Assembly (NCBI GenBank): GCA_937921805.1
Contig: CAKZUS010000156.1
Coordinates: 1 to 11,036 of the forward strand
DNA from: an uncultured Granulosicoccaceae bacterium
Lineage (GTDB): Bacteria; Pseudomonadota; Gammaproteobacteria; JABXHR01
Length of the DNA stretch: 11,036 bases
Reading direction: 5' to 3'
The position numbers and the translations under genes were made by a program. The notes under the pieces were generated by a model. It did no database searches, had not been told where the DNA came from, and saw nothing but the letters and a program-made list of their open reading frames with translations. This document shows, in pieces, positions 4,648 through 11,036 of the stretch (within the stretch, counting starts at the first letter, position 1; each line of letters begins with the position of its first letter).

Positions 4648-6639
4648 ATGGCCAATACCGCGTTGGAGGCTGAGGGGTTCTTAAAGCGACACGGCGCGCA
4701 TCTGATCGACTTGGGATACCCGATTGTCCCCATAAAACCTGGGGAGAAGCACCCCGGGTTTAAGGGGTGGAGCACGATCAAAGCGACACATGCTCACCAC
4801 AAACGCTGGGTCTCTAATGGCTTCGCAGAGGGTGGGGTAGGTGTCTTGTCTTGCCACTACCCTGCGGGCGACTTGGATGTTAAGGACCCTGAGGTAGTGG
4901 CCCAGCTTGTGGCATGGTGTGACGCGCATATTGGCCCGACAGTACAGCGGGTGGGTGAGGCCCCTAAAACCTTACTCGCGTTTCGCACTGATGAACCTTT
5001 CGCGGTGATACGCAGTAAGAAGTATCGCGATTTTCTGGGCCTGACGCACAAGGTCGAGGTGCTGGGTGATGGGCAACAGTACGTTGCTTATGCCATCCAC
5101 CCTGGCACGGGTAAGCCCTACGAATGGGTGACGGAGAAGTCACTGTTGGATGTGGCCCCGCACGAATTGCCCCTTATCACCGTCGAAACGGCCCAAGCCC
5201 TTGTTGATTACTTTGAAAGCATTGCTCCCGATGACTGGGAGGTGGTTGAACGCGGCAATACTGGCGCGTTAGCGGGCCTGACTTTGACGGAGGATGAGCG
5301 GCTGTGGCTACACGCGAAGCCTAAGTTCGATATCACCTCTGAGAAGCTGAAAACCGCCGTCAACATGCTGGACCCCAACATGGGGCGCGGTCCTTGGGTA
5401 GCTGTTGGTATGGGTTTGTTCCACCAGTTTGATGGATCAATAGATGGCTTTGCGATATGGGACGACTGGAGTAGCCAAGGCGATACGTACAACGCGACTG
5501 AGATGGAGCGCTGCTGGGCGTCGTTCGCTACCGACTTTCGCAAAGAGCCTGTCACGGCTGCGACGATCTTTCATATGGCCAAGCAGGTGTACAAGGCAAA
5601 AAAGGCCAAAGAGCGCACTGAGAAAGGCTTCTCGCTGACACATGGCCGCGATGTGCGGGCACGGCTTAGCCCTGTGGCTTGGCTCATCGAGAACTACATC
5701 GAAGCGAACACGACGGGTCTCATGTATGGCGATCCTGGTAGTTATAAGTCCTTCCTCGCTTTAGCTATGGCCCTGCATTGTGCATTGGGTCTTGAGTGGC
5801 AGGGCAATCCCGTTAAGAAGGGCTTGGTGGTGTATGTCGCGGGGGAGGGCCATGGTGGCCTTGCGCGGCGTCTCGCGGCTTTTGAGAAGGCGTTTGAGGT
5901 GAGTATCGATGACGCGCCTATCTACTTCAGCGAGCAGGCAGCGAGCCTGTATGACGAGGCGTCTGCCCTCTCTGTTGTCGAGGCTATTGACGCGGTGGCA
6001 GACATCGAAGACGAAGCGCCCGTGATGGTAGTCATTGACACCTTGGCCCGTAATCTGGGCGCGGGGGATGAGAATTCTACTGCGGATATGAATGTGTTTA
6101 TCGACAACGTCGACCAGCTTATCCGCGCCAAATATGAGTGCTCTGTGATGATCGTGCACCACACAGGGCACAGCAACAAAAACCGCGCTAGAGGAGCCTC
6201 TACGATCCGTGGCGCTATTGATTTTGAATACCAGGTGGAAAAACCTGACGACGGCTCTACAGGCTATTACGCCAAGCTTGTGAGCACGAAAATGAAGGAT
6301 GCCCCCGAACCTGCTGAGACTTGGTTCGAGGGGGAGAGCGTCACGGTCGCAGAATTTGACGGTAAAGAGGTCACAAGCCTTGTTTTCCGCCAAGCGATTG
6401 CCCCAGTAGAAGTAGAGCCTGCGTTAACCGGCAAGCAATTGCAGTGTTACCACCTGCTCAGGGATTGTGGTGAGCAAGGGGTGGGCGTAGAGCGAATGGC
6501 GTTCCAACAGATGCTTTTAGATGCTCAAATTCCTAAAAGCGCTAACGCAGCGAGAATGCTAGTCAATGCGATGATGAAGAAAGGCCATATTATTGAATTT
6601 GAAGGGTTTTTGTATGCTGATAACGTCAAAACTTCGTGA
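4648..6639 (+). CDS. Primase-polymerase / RepA-type helicase fusion, probable replication initiator
   Basis: A 663-aa protein from ATG 4648 with GGGTAGG five bases upstream. Domains in order: an archaeo-eukaryotic-type primase-polymerase at about 13-175, with candidate metal residues Asp75 and Asp77 in GDLDVKD and the family-like stretch VLGDGQQYVAYAIHPGTG (138-155); a PriCT-type primase C-terminal segment at about 232-312 (NMLDPNMGRGPWVAVGMGL); an AAA_25/RepA-like hexameric helicase at about 340-580 with Walker A GDPGSYKS (361-368), Walker B MVVID (460-464) and the VHHTGHSNKNRARGAS region (503-518); and a C-terminal winged-helix-like region (590-663) that may bind DNA. It would unwind the origin and prime synthesis, like P4 alpha protein in overall design. 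All expected motifs are intact. The gene stops one base before the repeat array that starts at 6640, which is the likely target. Confidence 0.9.
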   Translation: MANTALEAEGFLKRHGAHLIDLGYPIVPIKPGEKHPGFKGWSTIKATHAHHKRWVSNGFAEGGVGVLSCHYPAGDLDVKDPEVVAQLVAWCDAHIGPTVQRVGEAPKTLLAFRTDEPFAVIRSKKYRDFLGLTHKVEVLGDGQQYVAYAIHPGTGKPYEWVTEKSLLDVAPHELPLITVETAQALVDYFESIAPDDWEVVERGNTGALAGLTLTEDERLWLHAKPKFDITSEKLKTAVNMLDPNMGRGPWVAVGMGLFHQFDGSIDGFAIWDDWSSQGDTYNATEMERCWASFATDFRKEPVTAATIFHMAKQVYKAKKAKERTEKGFSLTHGRDVRARLSPVAWLIENYIEANTTGLMYGDPGSYKSFLALAMALHCALGLEWQGNPVKKGLVVYVAGEGHGGLARRLAAFEKAFEVSIDDAPIYFSEQAASLYDEASALSVVEAIDAVADIEDEAPVMVVIDTLARNLGAGDENSTADMNVFIDNVDQLIRAKYECSVMIVHHTGHSNKNRARGASTIRGAIDFEYQVEKPDDGSTGYYAKLVSTKMKDAPEPAETWFEGESVTVAEFDGKEVTSLVFRQAIAPVEVEPALTGKQLQCYHLLRDCGEQGVGVERMAFQQMLLDAQIPKSANAARMLVNAMMKKGHIIEFEGFLYADNVKTS

Positions 6640-6692
6640 GCGAAGAAATGATTTCTTCGCGTTTCTTCGCACCGAAGAAACGATTTCTTCGC
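6640..6692. repeat. Phased palindromic repeat block 1, candidate origin iterons
   Basis: Five copies of a 10-bp unit GCGAAGAAAY in changing orientation: forward at 6640, reverse at 6651 and 6661, forward at about 6672 (GC replaced by CC at its outer end), reverse at 6683. The first two form a palindrome with 10-bp perfect arms and a single central G. The pitch is 10-11 bp, so all copies face the same side of the helix. The block begins directly after the helicase gene's stop. This layout is typical of initiator-binding iterons; a terminator or partition site is the alternative. Confidence 0.75.
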
Positions 6693-6740
6693 CTTCCAGT
6701 AATAATCAAGATAAGTAATTGATATGGTAAGAAAAAACAC
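6693..6740. other. AT-rich spacer between repeat blocks, possible unwinding element
   Basis: About 48 bp of strongly AT-rich sequence (for example AATAATCAAGATAAGTAATT from 6700) lies between the two repeat blocks in an otherwise GC-balanced region. Initiator sites next to such a stretch are a common origin design. It also contains the ATG at 6724. Confidence 0.45.
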
Positions 6741-7038
6741 CGAAGAAATGATTTCTTCGCAGCGAAGAAATACAACCTTGCTGAAGTACGAAGAACCCCC
6801 CTTTAGGGGGGTTCTTCGGACGCGGCTGTCGGGCGATGCGGTTTCTTCAGGAGCAAAATCTTTTGGCGCTTTCGACTGGCTTCTCTGGCCGCTCGGTACC
6901 CAGCCTCAACCCCTGGAGCGGCTGTATGACGACGTAACGTACTTGCAAGCCTCTGGCGACTATCGGCGTGTTTCTGACCTGCTGGCCGCTGAGCTGTCGG
7001 TGTTTCATTTGACGAGAGGGCTGGCCCATGTCCACTAA
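6724..7038 (+). CDS. Hypothetical small phage protein whose N-terminus is encoded by the repeats
   Basis: A 104-codon frame from ATG 6724 (a second ATG is at 6748); neither has a convincing ribosome site. The first 35 residues (beginning MVRKNTEEMISSQRRNT) are simply the translation of the repeat block and of the C6/G6 hairpin, so this part may be untranslated. From about residue 48 (FGAFDWLLWPLGTQPQPLER, then RLYDDVTYLQASGDYRRVSD) it looks like a real small phage protein. It ends 11 bases inside the next gene, which starts at 7028 with its own ribosome site. No function is recognised. A later, unusual start after the hairpin is possible but no in-frame ATG, GTG or TTG is seen there. Confidence 0.45.
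   Translation: MVRKNTEEMISSQRRNTTLLKYEEPPFRGVLRTRLSGDAVSSGAKSFGAFDWLLWPLGTQPQPLERLYDDVTYLQASGDYRRVSDLLAAELSVFHLTRGLAHVH
6741..6771. repeat. Phased palindromic repeat block 2
   Basis: Three copies of the same unit: forward at 6741 (CGAAGAAAT), reverse at 6751-6760, forward at 6762-6771, each pair separated by one base, so the block reads as two overlapping palindromes centred on 6750 and 6761. Pitch is again 11 bp. It overlaps the start of the frame at 6724-7038. Confidence 0.75.
6789..6818 (+). terminator. Strong hairpin with iteron-derived stem, terminator or attenuator
   Basis: Perfect 13-bp arms CGAAGAACCCCCC (6789-6801) and GGGGGGTTCTTCG (6806-6818) with a TTTA loop. The outer part of the stem is the same CGAAGAA motif as the repeat blocks. 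The hairpin is very stable, but only a short TTCTT follows the G run, so termination efficiency is uncertain. It lies within the 6724-7038 frame, so it may attenuate expression of the genes downstream. A further loose copy, GTTTCTTCA, is at 6841-6849. Confidence 0.6.
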
Positions 7039-7258
7039 AAACCGCAGAGACCGTGATAGCAAAGGGCGTATCAACCTGCACCGCAACGGCTACTACTGCT
7101 TTCTAGCAAAGACTCCTAGCTGGTGGACCCGAGAGTTCATGAACCGACCTAAGCGCAATGCGAACAAGCGGCTGTGCAAAAAAGTGGAGCAGGGGATGGA
7201 TCCTGAGGGTATCGCATGGCCTTTGGGGAGTAAGAAGCCCCACGTTTATTTTTGGTAA
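7028..7258 (+). CDS. Conserved hypothetical phage protein (WPLGxxKPHxYxW tail)
   Basis: A 76-aa very basic protein from ATG 7028 with GAGAGGG about seven bases upstream. The start overlaps the end of the previous frame. The sequence begins STKNRRDRDSKGRINLHRNG and ends IAWPLGSKKPHVYFW; small proteins with such an end (WPLGNxKPHxYYW) recur in temperate proteobacterial phages near replication and late-control genes, as far as I recall. High Arg/Lys content and several Trp residues suggest nucleic-acid contact, which is inference. Function is unknown. Confidence 0.75.
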   Translation: MSTKNRRDRDSKGRINLHRNGYYCFLAKTPSWWTREFMNRPKRNANKRLCKKVEQGMDPEGIAWPLGSKKPHVYFW

Positions 7259-7264
7259 TTCGCG

Positions 7265-7285
7265 CCGCGCCGGTTCGCGGTTTTT
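7265..7285 (+). terminator. Candidate intrinsic terminator
   Basis: CCGCG (7265-7269) and CGCGG (7276-7280) with a 6-base loop, followed at once by TTTTT (7281-7285). It sits seven bases after the stop of the preceding gene and just before the Mor-like gene, so it would limit read-through of early transcripts into the activator. The stem is short. Confidence 0.5.
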
Positions 7286-7302
7286 CACACGGAGCAATGA
7301 TG

Positions 7303-7656
7303 ATGACAATACTGCACGAGATAGCCGAGGTGATCGGCACGAAAGACGCGGTACAACTCGGTCAGGCGCTGGGCGGGGCGAGAGTGTATTTCCCCGCAGA
7401 GATGCCACTAAATCACCCCGTAGCGCTCGCTATCGGCGTTGAGAAGGCGCAGCGGCTATCCCAGCGTTACAGTGGGTCAACGGTGACGTTCCCGTCAAAG
7501 CGAGCGTTTATGGCGATCCGCAATGCGCTGATCCGCAGTCAGTACGACGATGTCGAAACCCAACCAGGCATGTGCAAAGCAGATGTTCTCGCGGCGCGGT
7601 ACGGCATCTCACGGCGGCACGTGTTCAATATCCGCAACCCCCTCACGGCGGCCTAG
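7303..7656 (+). CDS. Mor/C-family late-gene transcription activator
   Basis: A 117-aa protein. Three ATGs stand in a row (7297, 7300, 7303) after GGAG at 7291-7294; spacing is best for 7303, possible for 7300. The fold matches the Mu Mor family: an N-terminal dimerisation part with the two copies of the pattern 'A..G...Y.P..MP..HP' and 'QRYSGSTVTFPSKR' (about 10-67), a helix with AIRNALIRSQY, and a C-terminal helix-turn-helix KADVLAARYGISRRHVFNIRN (92-112). Mu Mor is 129 aa, so the length fits. In Mu-like phages this protein binds a dyad upstream of the middle/late promoter and recruits RNA polymerase. The late genes begin immediately downstream, after a dyad at 7671. The stretch here lacks its own visible promoter, so expression probably depends on read-through past the hairpin at 7265. 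Confidence 0.8.
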   Translation: MTILHEIAEVIGTKDAVQLGQALGGARVYFPAEMPLNHPVALAIGVEKAQRLSQRYSGSTVTFPSKRAFMAIRNALIRSQYDDVETQPGMCKADVLAARYGISRRHVFNIRNPLTAA

Positions 7657-7705
7657 TGCACTATTGCACCTGTTGGCGCCGACAATACCGCTCTAGCTTT
7701 GGGAT
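7656..7705 (+). promoter_or_regulatory. Dyad region before late genes, candidate Mor-dependent promoter
   Basis: Two adjacent dyads: GTGCA (7656-7660)/TGCAC (7665-7669) with a 4-base spacer, and a 14-bp near-perfect palindrome TGTTGGCGCCGACA (7671-7684, one mismatch). No good -35 box is present; a weak TAGCTT at 7694-7699 could serve as -10. A missing -35 with a dyad upstream is what an activator-dependent promoter should look like. Binding by the Mor-like protein is inferred from position. Confidence 0.45.
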
Positions 7706-7981
7706 ATGACTACCCAGACCCCGCCAATCGAGCGTTGGCATATCGATCGACGTATAGATTTGACCAGCATACTCACCACGATTTTGATCGTGGGGTCTGC
7801 TGTGGCGTGGGGCTTTGCGCTCGACAGCAAAATTGTGCAAACCGCGCAACAGGTTGACTACCTAGAAGCCAATCAAAAACGTCTAGAAGAGCGCCTTGAT
7901 GTGTTTCGGGGGGAGTTCAGCGAGGATTTAGACCAAATCCATGCCAAGCTAGATCGACTCATTGAGCGGCAAGTCCAGTGA
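7706..7981 (+). CDS. Small one-pass membrane protein with coiled coil
   Basis: A 91-aa protein from ATG 7706 with only a poor GGGA directly before the start, so the message may be nearly leaderless (a TAGCTT ends seven bases upstream). Residues about 21-41 form one membrane segment (ILTTILIVGSAVAWGFAL), then residues 44-89 form a coiled coil (ANQKRLEERLDVFRGEFSED, IHAKLDRLIERQ). Proteins of this shape precede the terminase genes in many Mu-like phages (for example the DUF2730/gp25-like group) and are sometimes proposed as holin-related or lysis accessories; the role is not established here. It overlaps the small terminase gene as GTGA. Confidence 0.78.
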   Translation: MTTQTPPIERWHIDRRIDLTSILTTILIVGSAVAWGFALDSKIVQTAQQVDYLEANQKRLEERLDVFRGEFSEDLDQIHAKLDRLIERQVQ

Positions 7982-8433
7982 CCGATTGGCTGGCCATTGA
8001 GAGGGATTATTGCGCGGGTGAGGTCTCAATAAGCGCCGTAGCGCAGAACCACGGCAGTTCACCGACCACCGTACGCCGACGCGCTAAACGCCTCGGGTGG
8101 ACCCGCAAAGGGAAAACCAGCAAACGCGAGCAAGTGCATGCCCATTTTGAGGGCGCAGTGGCCTCCAATATCGAGGATATGGAGCTGGGAACTCGCAATG
8201 CCTCGGTCGCGCTGCAGCTCGTGCACAGCGCACTTCAAAAAGCGCAATCTGAGGAGGGGATGGCGGGGGCGTTGCTGTTCGATGCTCGTAACTTAAAAGT
8301 GCTCATGGAGGTCAACACTCTGGCCGTGTCGATGATCCGCCGCATACAGGGTCTGGATGACCCACGAGGCGTGCAGATGCCGACTGCTGAGGATGATAAG
8401 CGCCTGCTGGATCTCTACGCTCAATCGATATGA
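7978..8433 (+). CDS. Terminase small subunit-like protein
   Basis: A 151-aa protein from GTG 7978, coupled by a GTGA overlap to the previous stop and by ATGA to the large terminase. Residues about 5-46 form a helix-turn-helix (YCAGEVSISAVAQNHG, SSPTTVRRRAKRLGW) with a basic patch (TRKGKTSKRE), the DNA-recognition part of small terminases. The rest is a long helical oligomerisation region (about 60-140). It would bind the packaging site and load the large subunit. Position directly before the large terminase makes this the natural call; the family is too diverse for a firm subgroup. Confidence 0.8.
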   Translation: MTDWLAIERDYCAGEVSISAVAQNHGSSPTTVRRRAKRLGWTRKGKTSKREQVHAHFEGAVASNIEDMELGTRNASVALQLVHSALQKAQSEEGMAGALLFDARNLKVLMEVNTLAVSMIRRIQGLDDPRGVQMPTAEDDKRLLDLYAQSI

Positions 8434-9848
8434 GCGCGGTCGCTGATGCGCTGGTACGCCAACGGTTGGTGAGCTTTATACAGCGGTCATTTTTTACGGT
8501 CGATCCCGGCAAAGCGTATTTGCACAACTGGCATATCGATCTCATCGCGGAACACCTAGAGGCCGCGACTCGCCGTGATATCAAGCGACTGATTATCAAC
8601 ATTCCGCCGCGTTATATGAAGTCGATATCCGTGACCGTAGCGTGGCCTGCGTGGGTGATGGGGCATGATCCCACCGCTAAATTCGTCGTGTCGTCCTATG
8701 CAGACAAGTTGTCGGTCAAGCACAGTGTCGATTGCCGTCTGATTATTCAAAGCGAGTGGTATAGACGGGCTTTCCCTCAAACCATTCTCGTTAAGGACCA
8801 GAACGAAAAGCATAAGTTCGTCACCACCCAACGCGGGCACCGAATCGCTACCAGTACAGGCGGTACCGCTACGGGCGAGGGGGGTGATTTTCTCATTGTC
8901 GATGACCCCCATAACCCAAGACAAGCTGAGTCAGAGGTCGAGCGCGAGAACGCGCTGACGTGGTTTGACCAGACGTTCTATTCCAGGCTGAACGACAAAA
9001 AGAACGGCGTCATTGTGGTCGTGATGCAGCGATTGCATGAGAAAGACCTAACGGGCCACCTACTAGAACAAGACGACTGGACGCACTTAAAGATCCCCGC
9101 CATTGCGGAGTCGGCAAAGACGTACTCCATTGGCTCTGTGCGCCTGTCTCGCAATCCTGGGGACATTCTTCACCCGGAACGCGAGGGCATGCCTGAGATC
9201 GAGAAGACCAAGCGTGCATTAGGCTCTTACGGCTTCTCGGGGCAATACCAACAGGAGCCAACACCAGCCGAAGGCGGCATGATTAAACGCCATTGGCCGC
9301 GCCGATACAAAACCCCTCCAGCGAAACCGATTCGCATTGTGCAAAGCTGGGACACTGCATACAAGCCAGGGCAAATCAATGACCCGTCAGTCTGCACAAC
9401 CTGGGCGGAGACGCAGCTTGCGTATTATCTGCTGCACGTCTGGCGAGAGCGTGTTGACTACCCCACGCTCAAGCAAACGGCGATCAACTTAGCGGCGCAG
9501 TGGTCCCCACAGGCGGTAATGATAGAGGACAAAGCGAGCGGGCAGAGCCTGATCCAGGACCTGCGCACCACCACGCGGCTACCCGTAATCGCTATCGATC
9601 CCGAAGGCGACAAGCTGACCCGTATGAGTACGCAAAGCCCCGTGTTTGAGGCTGGACGGGTGTTTCTTCCCGAGCAGGCGGCGTGGCTCCCAGACTACGA
9701 GAGTGAGCTACACCGGTTTCCGCTCGCGGAGCATGACGACCAGGTGGACAGTACATCTCAGGCTTTGCTGTGGATGTGCGCCAATCAACGACTGTTCGAG
9801 TTCGAGCCAGTCACTAGTAACGATTTTGAGCAGGAGGGTGCATGGTAG
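8430..9848 (+). CDS. Terminase large subunit (COG5362/TIGR01630 type)
   Basis: A 472-aa packaging motor of normal length, started at the coupled ATG 8430 (no separate ribosome site). N-terminal ATPase: Walker A-like IPPRYMKS (58-65), Walker B FLIVDDP (154-160), and coupling segment VVVMQRLHEKDLTGHL (196-211). C-terminal RNase H-like nuclease: Asp308 in SWDTAY, Glu366 in MIEDKASG, and Asp437/Asp440 in EHDDQVDS, all present. It cuts concatemeric or headful DNA and pumps it into the prohead through the portal encoded next. This family differs from the gp28 terminase of Mu itself but occurs with DUF935 portals in other Mu-related phages. The last seven bases overlap the portal start, which has its own AGGAGG at 9832-9837. 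Confidence 0.93.
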   Translation: MSAVADALVRQRLVSFIQRSFFTVDPGKAYLHNWHIDLIAEHLEAATRRDIKRLIINIPPRYMKSISVTVAWPAWVMGHDPTAKFVVSSYADKLSVKHSVDCRLIIQSEWYRRAFPQTILVKDQNEKHKFVTTQRGHRIATSTGGTATGEGGDFLIVDDPHNPRQAESEVERENALTWFDQTFYSRLNDKKNGVIVVVMQRLHEKDLTGHLLEQDDWTHLKIPAIAESAKTYSIGSVRLSRNPGDILHPEREGMPEIEKTKRALGSYGFSGQYQQEPTPAEGGMIKRHWPRRYKTPPAKPIRIVQSWDTAYKPGQINDPSVCTTWAETQLAYYLLHVWRERVDYPTLKQTAINLAAQWSPQAVMIEDKASGQSLIQDLRTTTRLPVIAIDPEGDKLTRMSTQSPVFEAGRVFLPEQAAWLPDYESELHRFPLAEHDDQVDSTSQALLWMCANQRLFEFEPVTSNDFEQEGAW

Positions 9849-11036
9849 CGCTAACACAAGAGATTGCAGGCCCTACGTCGATCCGTAATCCGTGGGGCAG
9901 TGGTAGCGCTGCGTCGGGCCTGACGCCGCAACGCTTGGCCTCAATACTCGCAGCCGCCGCAGAGGGTGACGCAGACGCGTATCTGACGCTAGCCGAGGAG
10001 ATGGAAGAGCGCGATATGCACTACGCGAGCGTGCTGCATACCCGAAAGCTCGCCATATCGGGATTGCCAATCACGGTGACCGCGGGCGGTGATGATAGTA
10101 AGGCTAAGAAGATTGCGGAAGCCGTGCAGCAGCTCGTTGACGCGCCGATCTTTGGTGACTTACTAGATGATTCACTTGATGCGCTGGGCAAAGGCTACAG
10201 CGTCTGTGAAATCCTCTGGCAGCGGGGTTCGCAATGGCTGCCTGAGCGCTACGAATGGCGGGACCCGCGTTTCTTCGTCTTCGACCAGCATGACCCGTCG
10301 GTCATGCGTTTGATCGACGAGAAAAACCCCGCTCAAGGTATCGATTTACCGCCGTATAAGTTTGTCGTGCATCGGCCAAAACTCAAATCAGGCATTGCGT
10401 TACGCGGTGGTCTGGCTCGCTTGGTGGCCTTTGGTTATCTCTGCAAGATGTACGGTCTGAAAGACTGGCTCGGGTTTGTTGAGATTTTCGGCATCCCTTT
10501 GCGCATCGGACGCTATCAGAGCAGCGCCAGCAAAGATGACAAGGATGTGCTGAAGCGTGCGCTGTTGACCTTGGGGTCTAGTGGTGCGGCGATTTTGCCT
10601 GAGTCGATGCAAATCGAGTTCGAGCAAATCGTACACACGACAGGCGCTAGTGAGACCTTTGCGCGCTTGATTGAATGGGCCGATAAGCAGGTCAGTAAGG
10701 CCGTACTAGGCCAAACAGCCAGTGCTGAGGGTACCCCGGGCAAATTAGGCAACGAGGACGCGCAAAGCGACGTACGACAGGACCTCATAGCCGCTGATGC
10801 CAAACAGCTTAGCAATACGATCAATCGTGATTTGATCAAACCCTTTGTTGATTTGAATTTTGGCCCTCAGCAGGTCTACCCGCGTATCAAATTAGCGATC
10901 CCAGAGGCTGAGGATCTTGCCGGTCTAGCAGTCAATCTGGAGAAGCTGGTACCACTGGGCCTTGAAGTCTCCATGGCCGAGATACGCGACAAGCTAGGAC
11001 TCTCAGAGCCTGCCAAAGATGCGGTATTGCTTGGAG
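9842..11036 (+). CDS. Mu gp29-like portal protein, DUF935 (C-terminus beyond window)
   Basis: Starts at ATG 9842 with AGGAGG five bases upstream and is open to the window edge (398 codons seen of an expected 480 or so). The sequence follows the DUF935 pattern: SIRNPWGSGSAASGLTPQRL near the start, LAEEMEERDMHYASVLHTRK (about 56-75) where the segment EERD..H....L..RK is typical, GKGYSVCEILW (about 116-126), YKFVVHRPK, GLKDWLGFVEIFGIPLRIGRY (about 200-220), and LGQTASAEGTPGKLGNEDAQ near residue 300. The dodecameric portal forms the DNA channel and docks the terminase. Gene order small terminase, large terminase, portal is standard. Confidence 0.92.
   Translation, partial: MVALTQEIAGPTSIRNPWGSGSAASGLTPQRLASILAAAAEGDADAYLTLAEEMEERDMHYASVLHTRKLAISGLPITVTAGGDDSKAKKIAEAVQQLVDAPIFGDLLDDSLDALGKGYSVCEILWQRGSQWLPERYEWRDPRFFVFDQHDPSVMRLIDEKNPAQGIDLPPYKFVVHRPKLKSGIALRGGLARLVAFGYLCKMYGLKDWLGFVEIFGIPLRIGRYQSSASKDDKDVLKRALLTLGSSGAAILPESMQIEFEQIVHTTGASETFARLIEWADKQVSKAVLGQTASAEGTPGKLGNEDAQSDVRQDLIAADAKQLSNTINRDLIKPFVDLNFGPQQVYPRIKLAIPEAEDLAGLAVNLEKLVPLGLEVSMAEIRDKLGLSEPAKDAVLLG

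Noticed and set aside
5761..6393. 210-codon minus-strand frame within the helicase gene
   Set aside because: It is antisense to the Walker A/B core of a clearly real gene; it has no recognisable domain and no ribosome site.
6640..6850. CRISPR-like array
   Set aside because: Units are 9-10 bp, alternate in orientation and are spaced by 0-2 bases; there are no uniform unique spacers and no cas genes.
7661..7849. Minus-strand frame over the late control region
   Set aside because: It covers the dyad region and the membrane protein start and gives no plausible product.
9646..9888. Possible frameshift between large terminase and portal
   Set aside because: The terminase frame is intact to its last nuclease motif and the portal has its own AGGAGG; the extra frame is a shadow.
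4648..11036. Transposable Mu-type phage
   Set aside because: Mor and DUF935 are suggestive, but no MuA, MuB or end sequences are in view and the replication genes are of a different kind.

Overview
The window looks like the early/replication region and the start of the head-packaging region of a temperate tailed phage or prophage, most likely of a Gammaproteobacterium or other Proteobacterium (mid-range GC, proteobacterial-type promoters and Shine-Dalgarno sites, Mu-like late genes). The host cannot be named from the sequence alone. No integrase, transposase, tRNA or attachment site is visible.

Layout. (1) Positions 1-2813, minus strand: a tightly packed leftward operon of six genes. The five junctions among the upstream genes are ATGA or GTGA overlaps. 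Its last visible member is a DUF2800-type PD-(D/E)XK nuclease with four cysteines, cut by the window edge; the others are small unknowns, two of which are recognisable paralogues. (2) 2814-2944: a divergent control region with an inverted-repeat operator candidate, a TTGACT-type leftward promoter, and two leader dyads, one of which holds the operon's Shine-Dalgarno site in a stem. (3) 2906-3310: an unknown rightward gene. (4) 3311-4061: the lysogeny switch, a CI-like repressor facing left with no protease domain, a shared control region, and a P22-Cro/YdaS-like protein facing right. (5) 4095-6639: a CII-position protein that appears to hold two ribbon-helix-helix units in tandem, a 40-codon small ORF, and a 663-aa primase-polymerase/RepA-type helicase.

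(6) 6640-6850: directly after the helicase stop codon lies a cluster of a CGAAGAAAY unit in alternating orientation at 10-11 bp pitch, in two blocks around an AT-rich stretch, then a strong hairpin whose stem ends in the same motif. This is the best candidate for a replication origin recognised by the upstream protein and is the most striking non-coding feature. (7) 6724-7656: two small phage genes, a candidate terminator and a Mor/C-family late activator. (8) 7656-11036: a dyad, then late genes: a one-pass membrane protein with a coiled coil, the small terminase, the large terminase (COG5362/TIGR01630 type) and a Mu gp29-like (DUF935) portal running off the right edge.

How they fit together: repressor and Cro set the lysis/lysogeny choice. 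The rightward early operon makes the initiator primase-helicase, which probably acts on the repeats just downstream of its own gene. The leftward operon supplies nuclease/recombination and accessory functions. Mor would then switch on packaging and head genes. The phage is a mosaic: Mu-like activator and portal, but a replicative helicase-primase module where Mu would use transposition.
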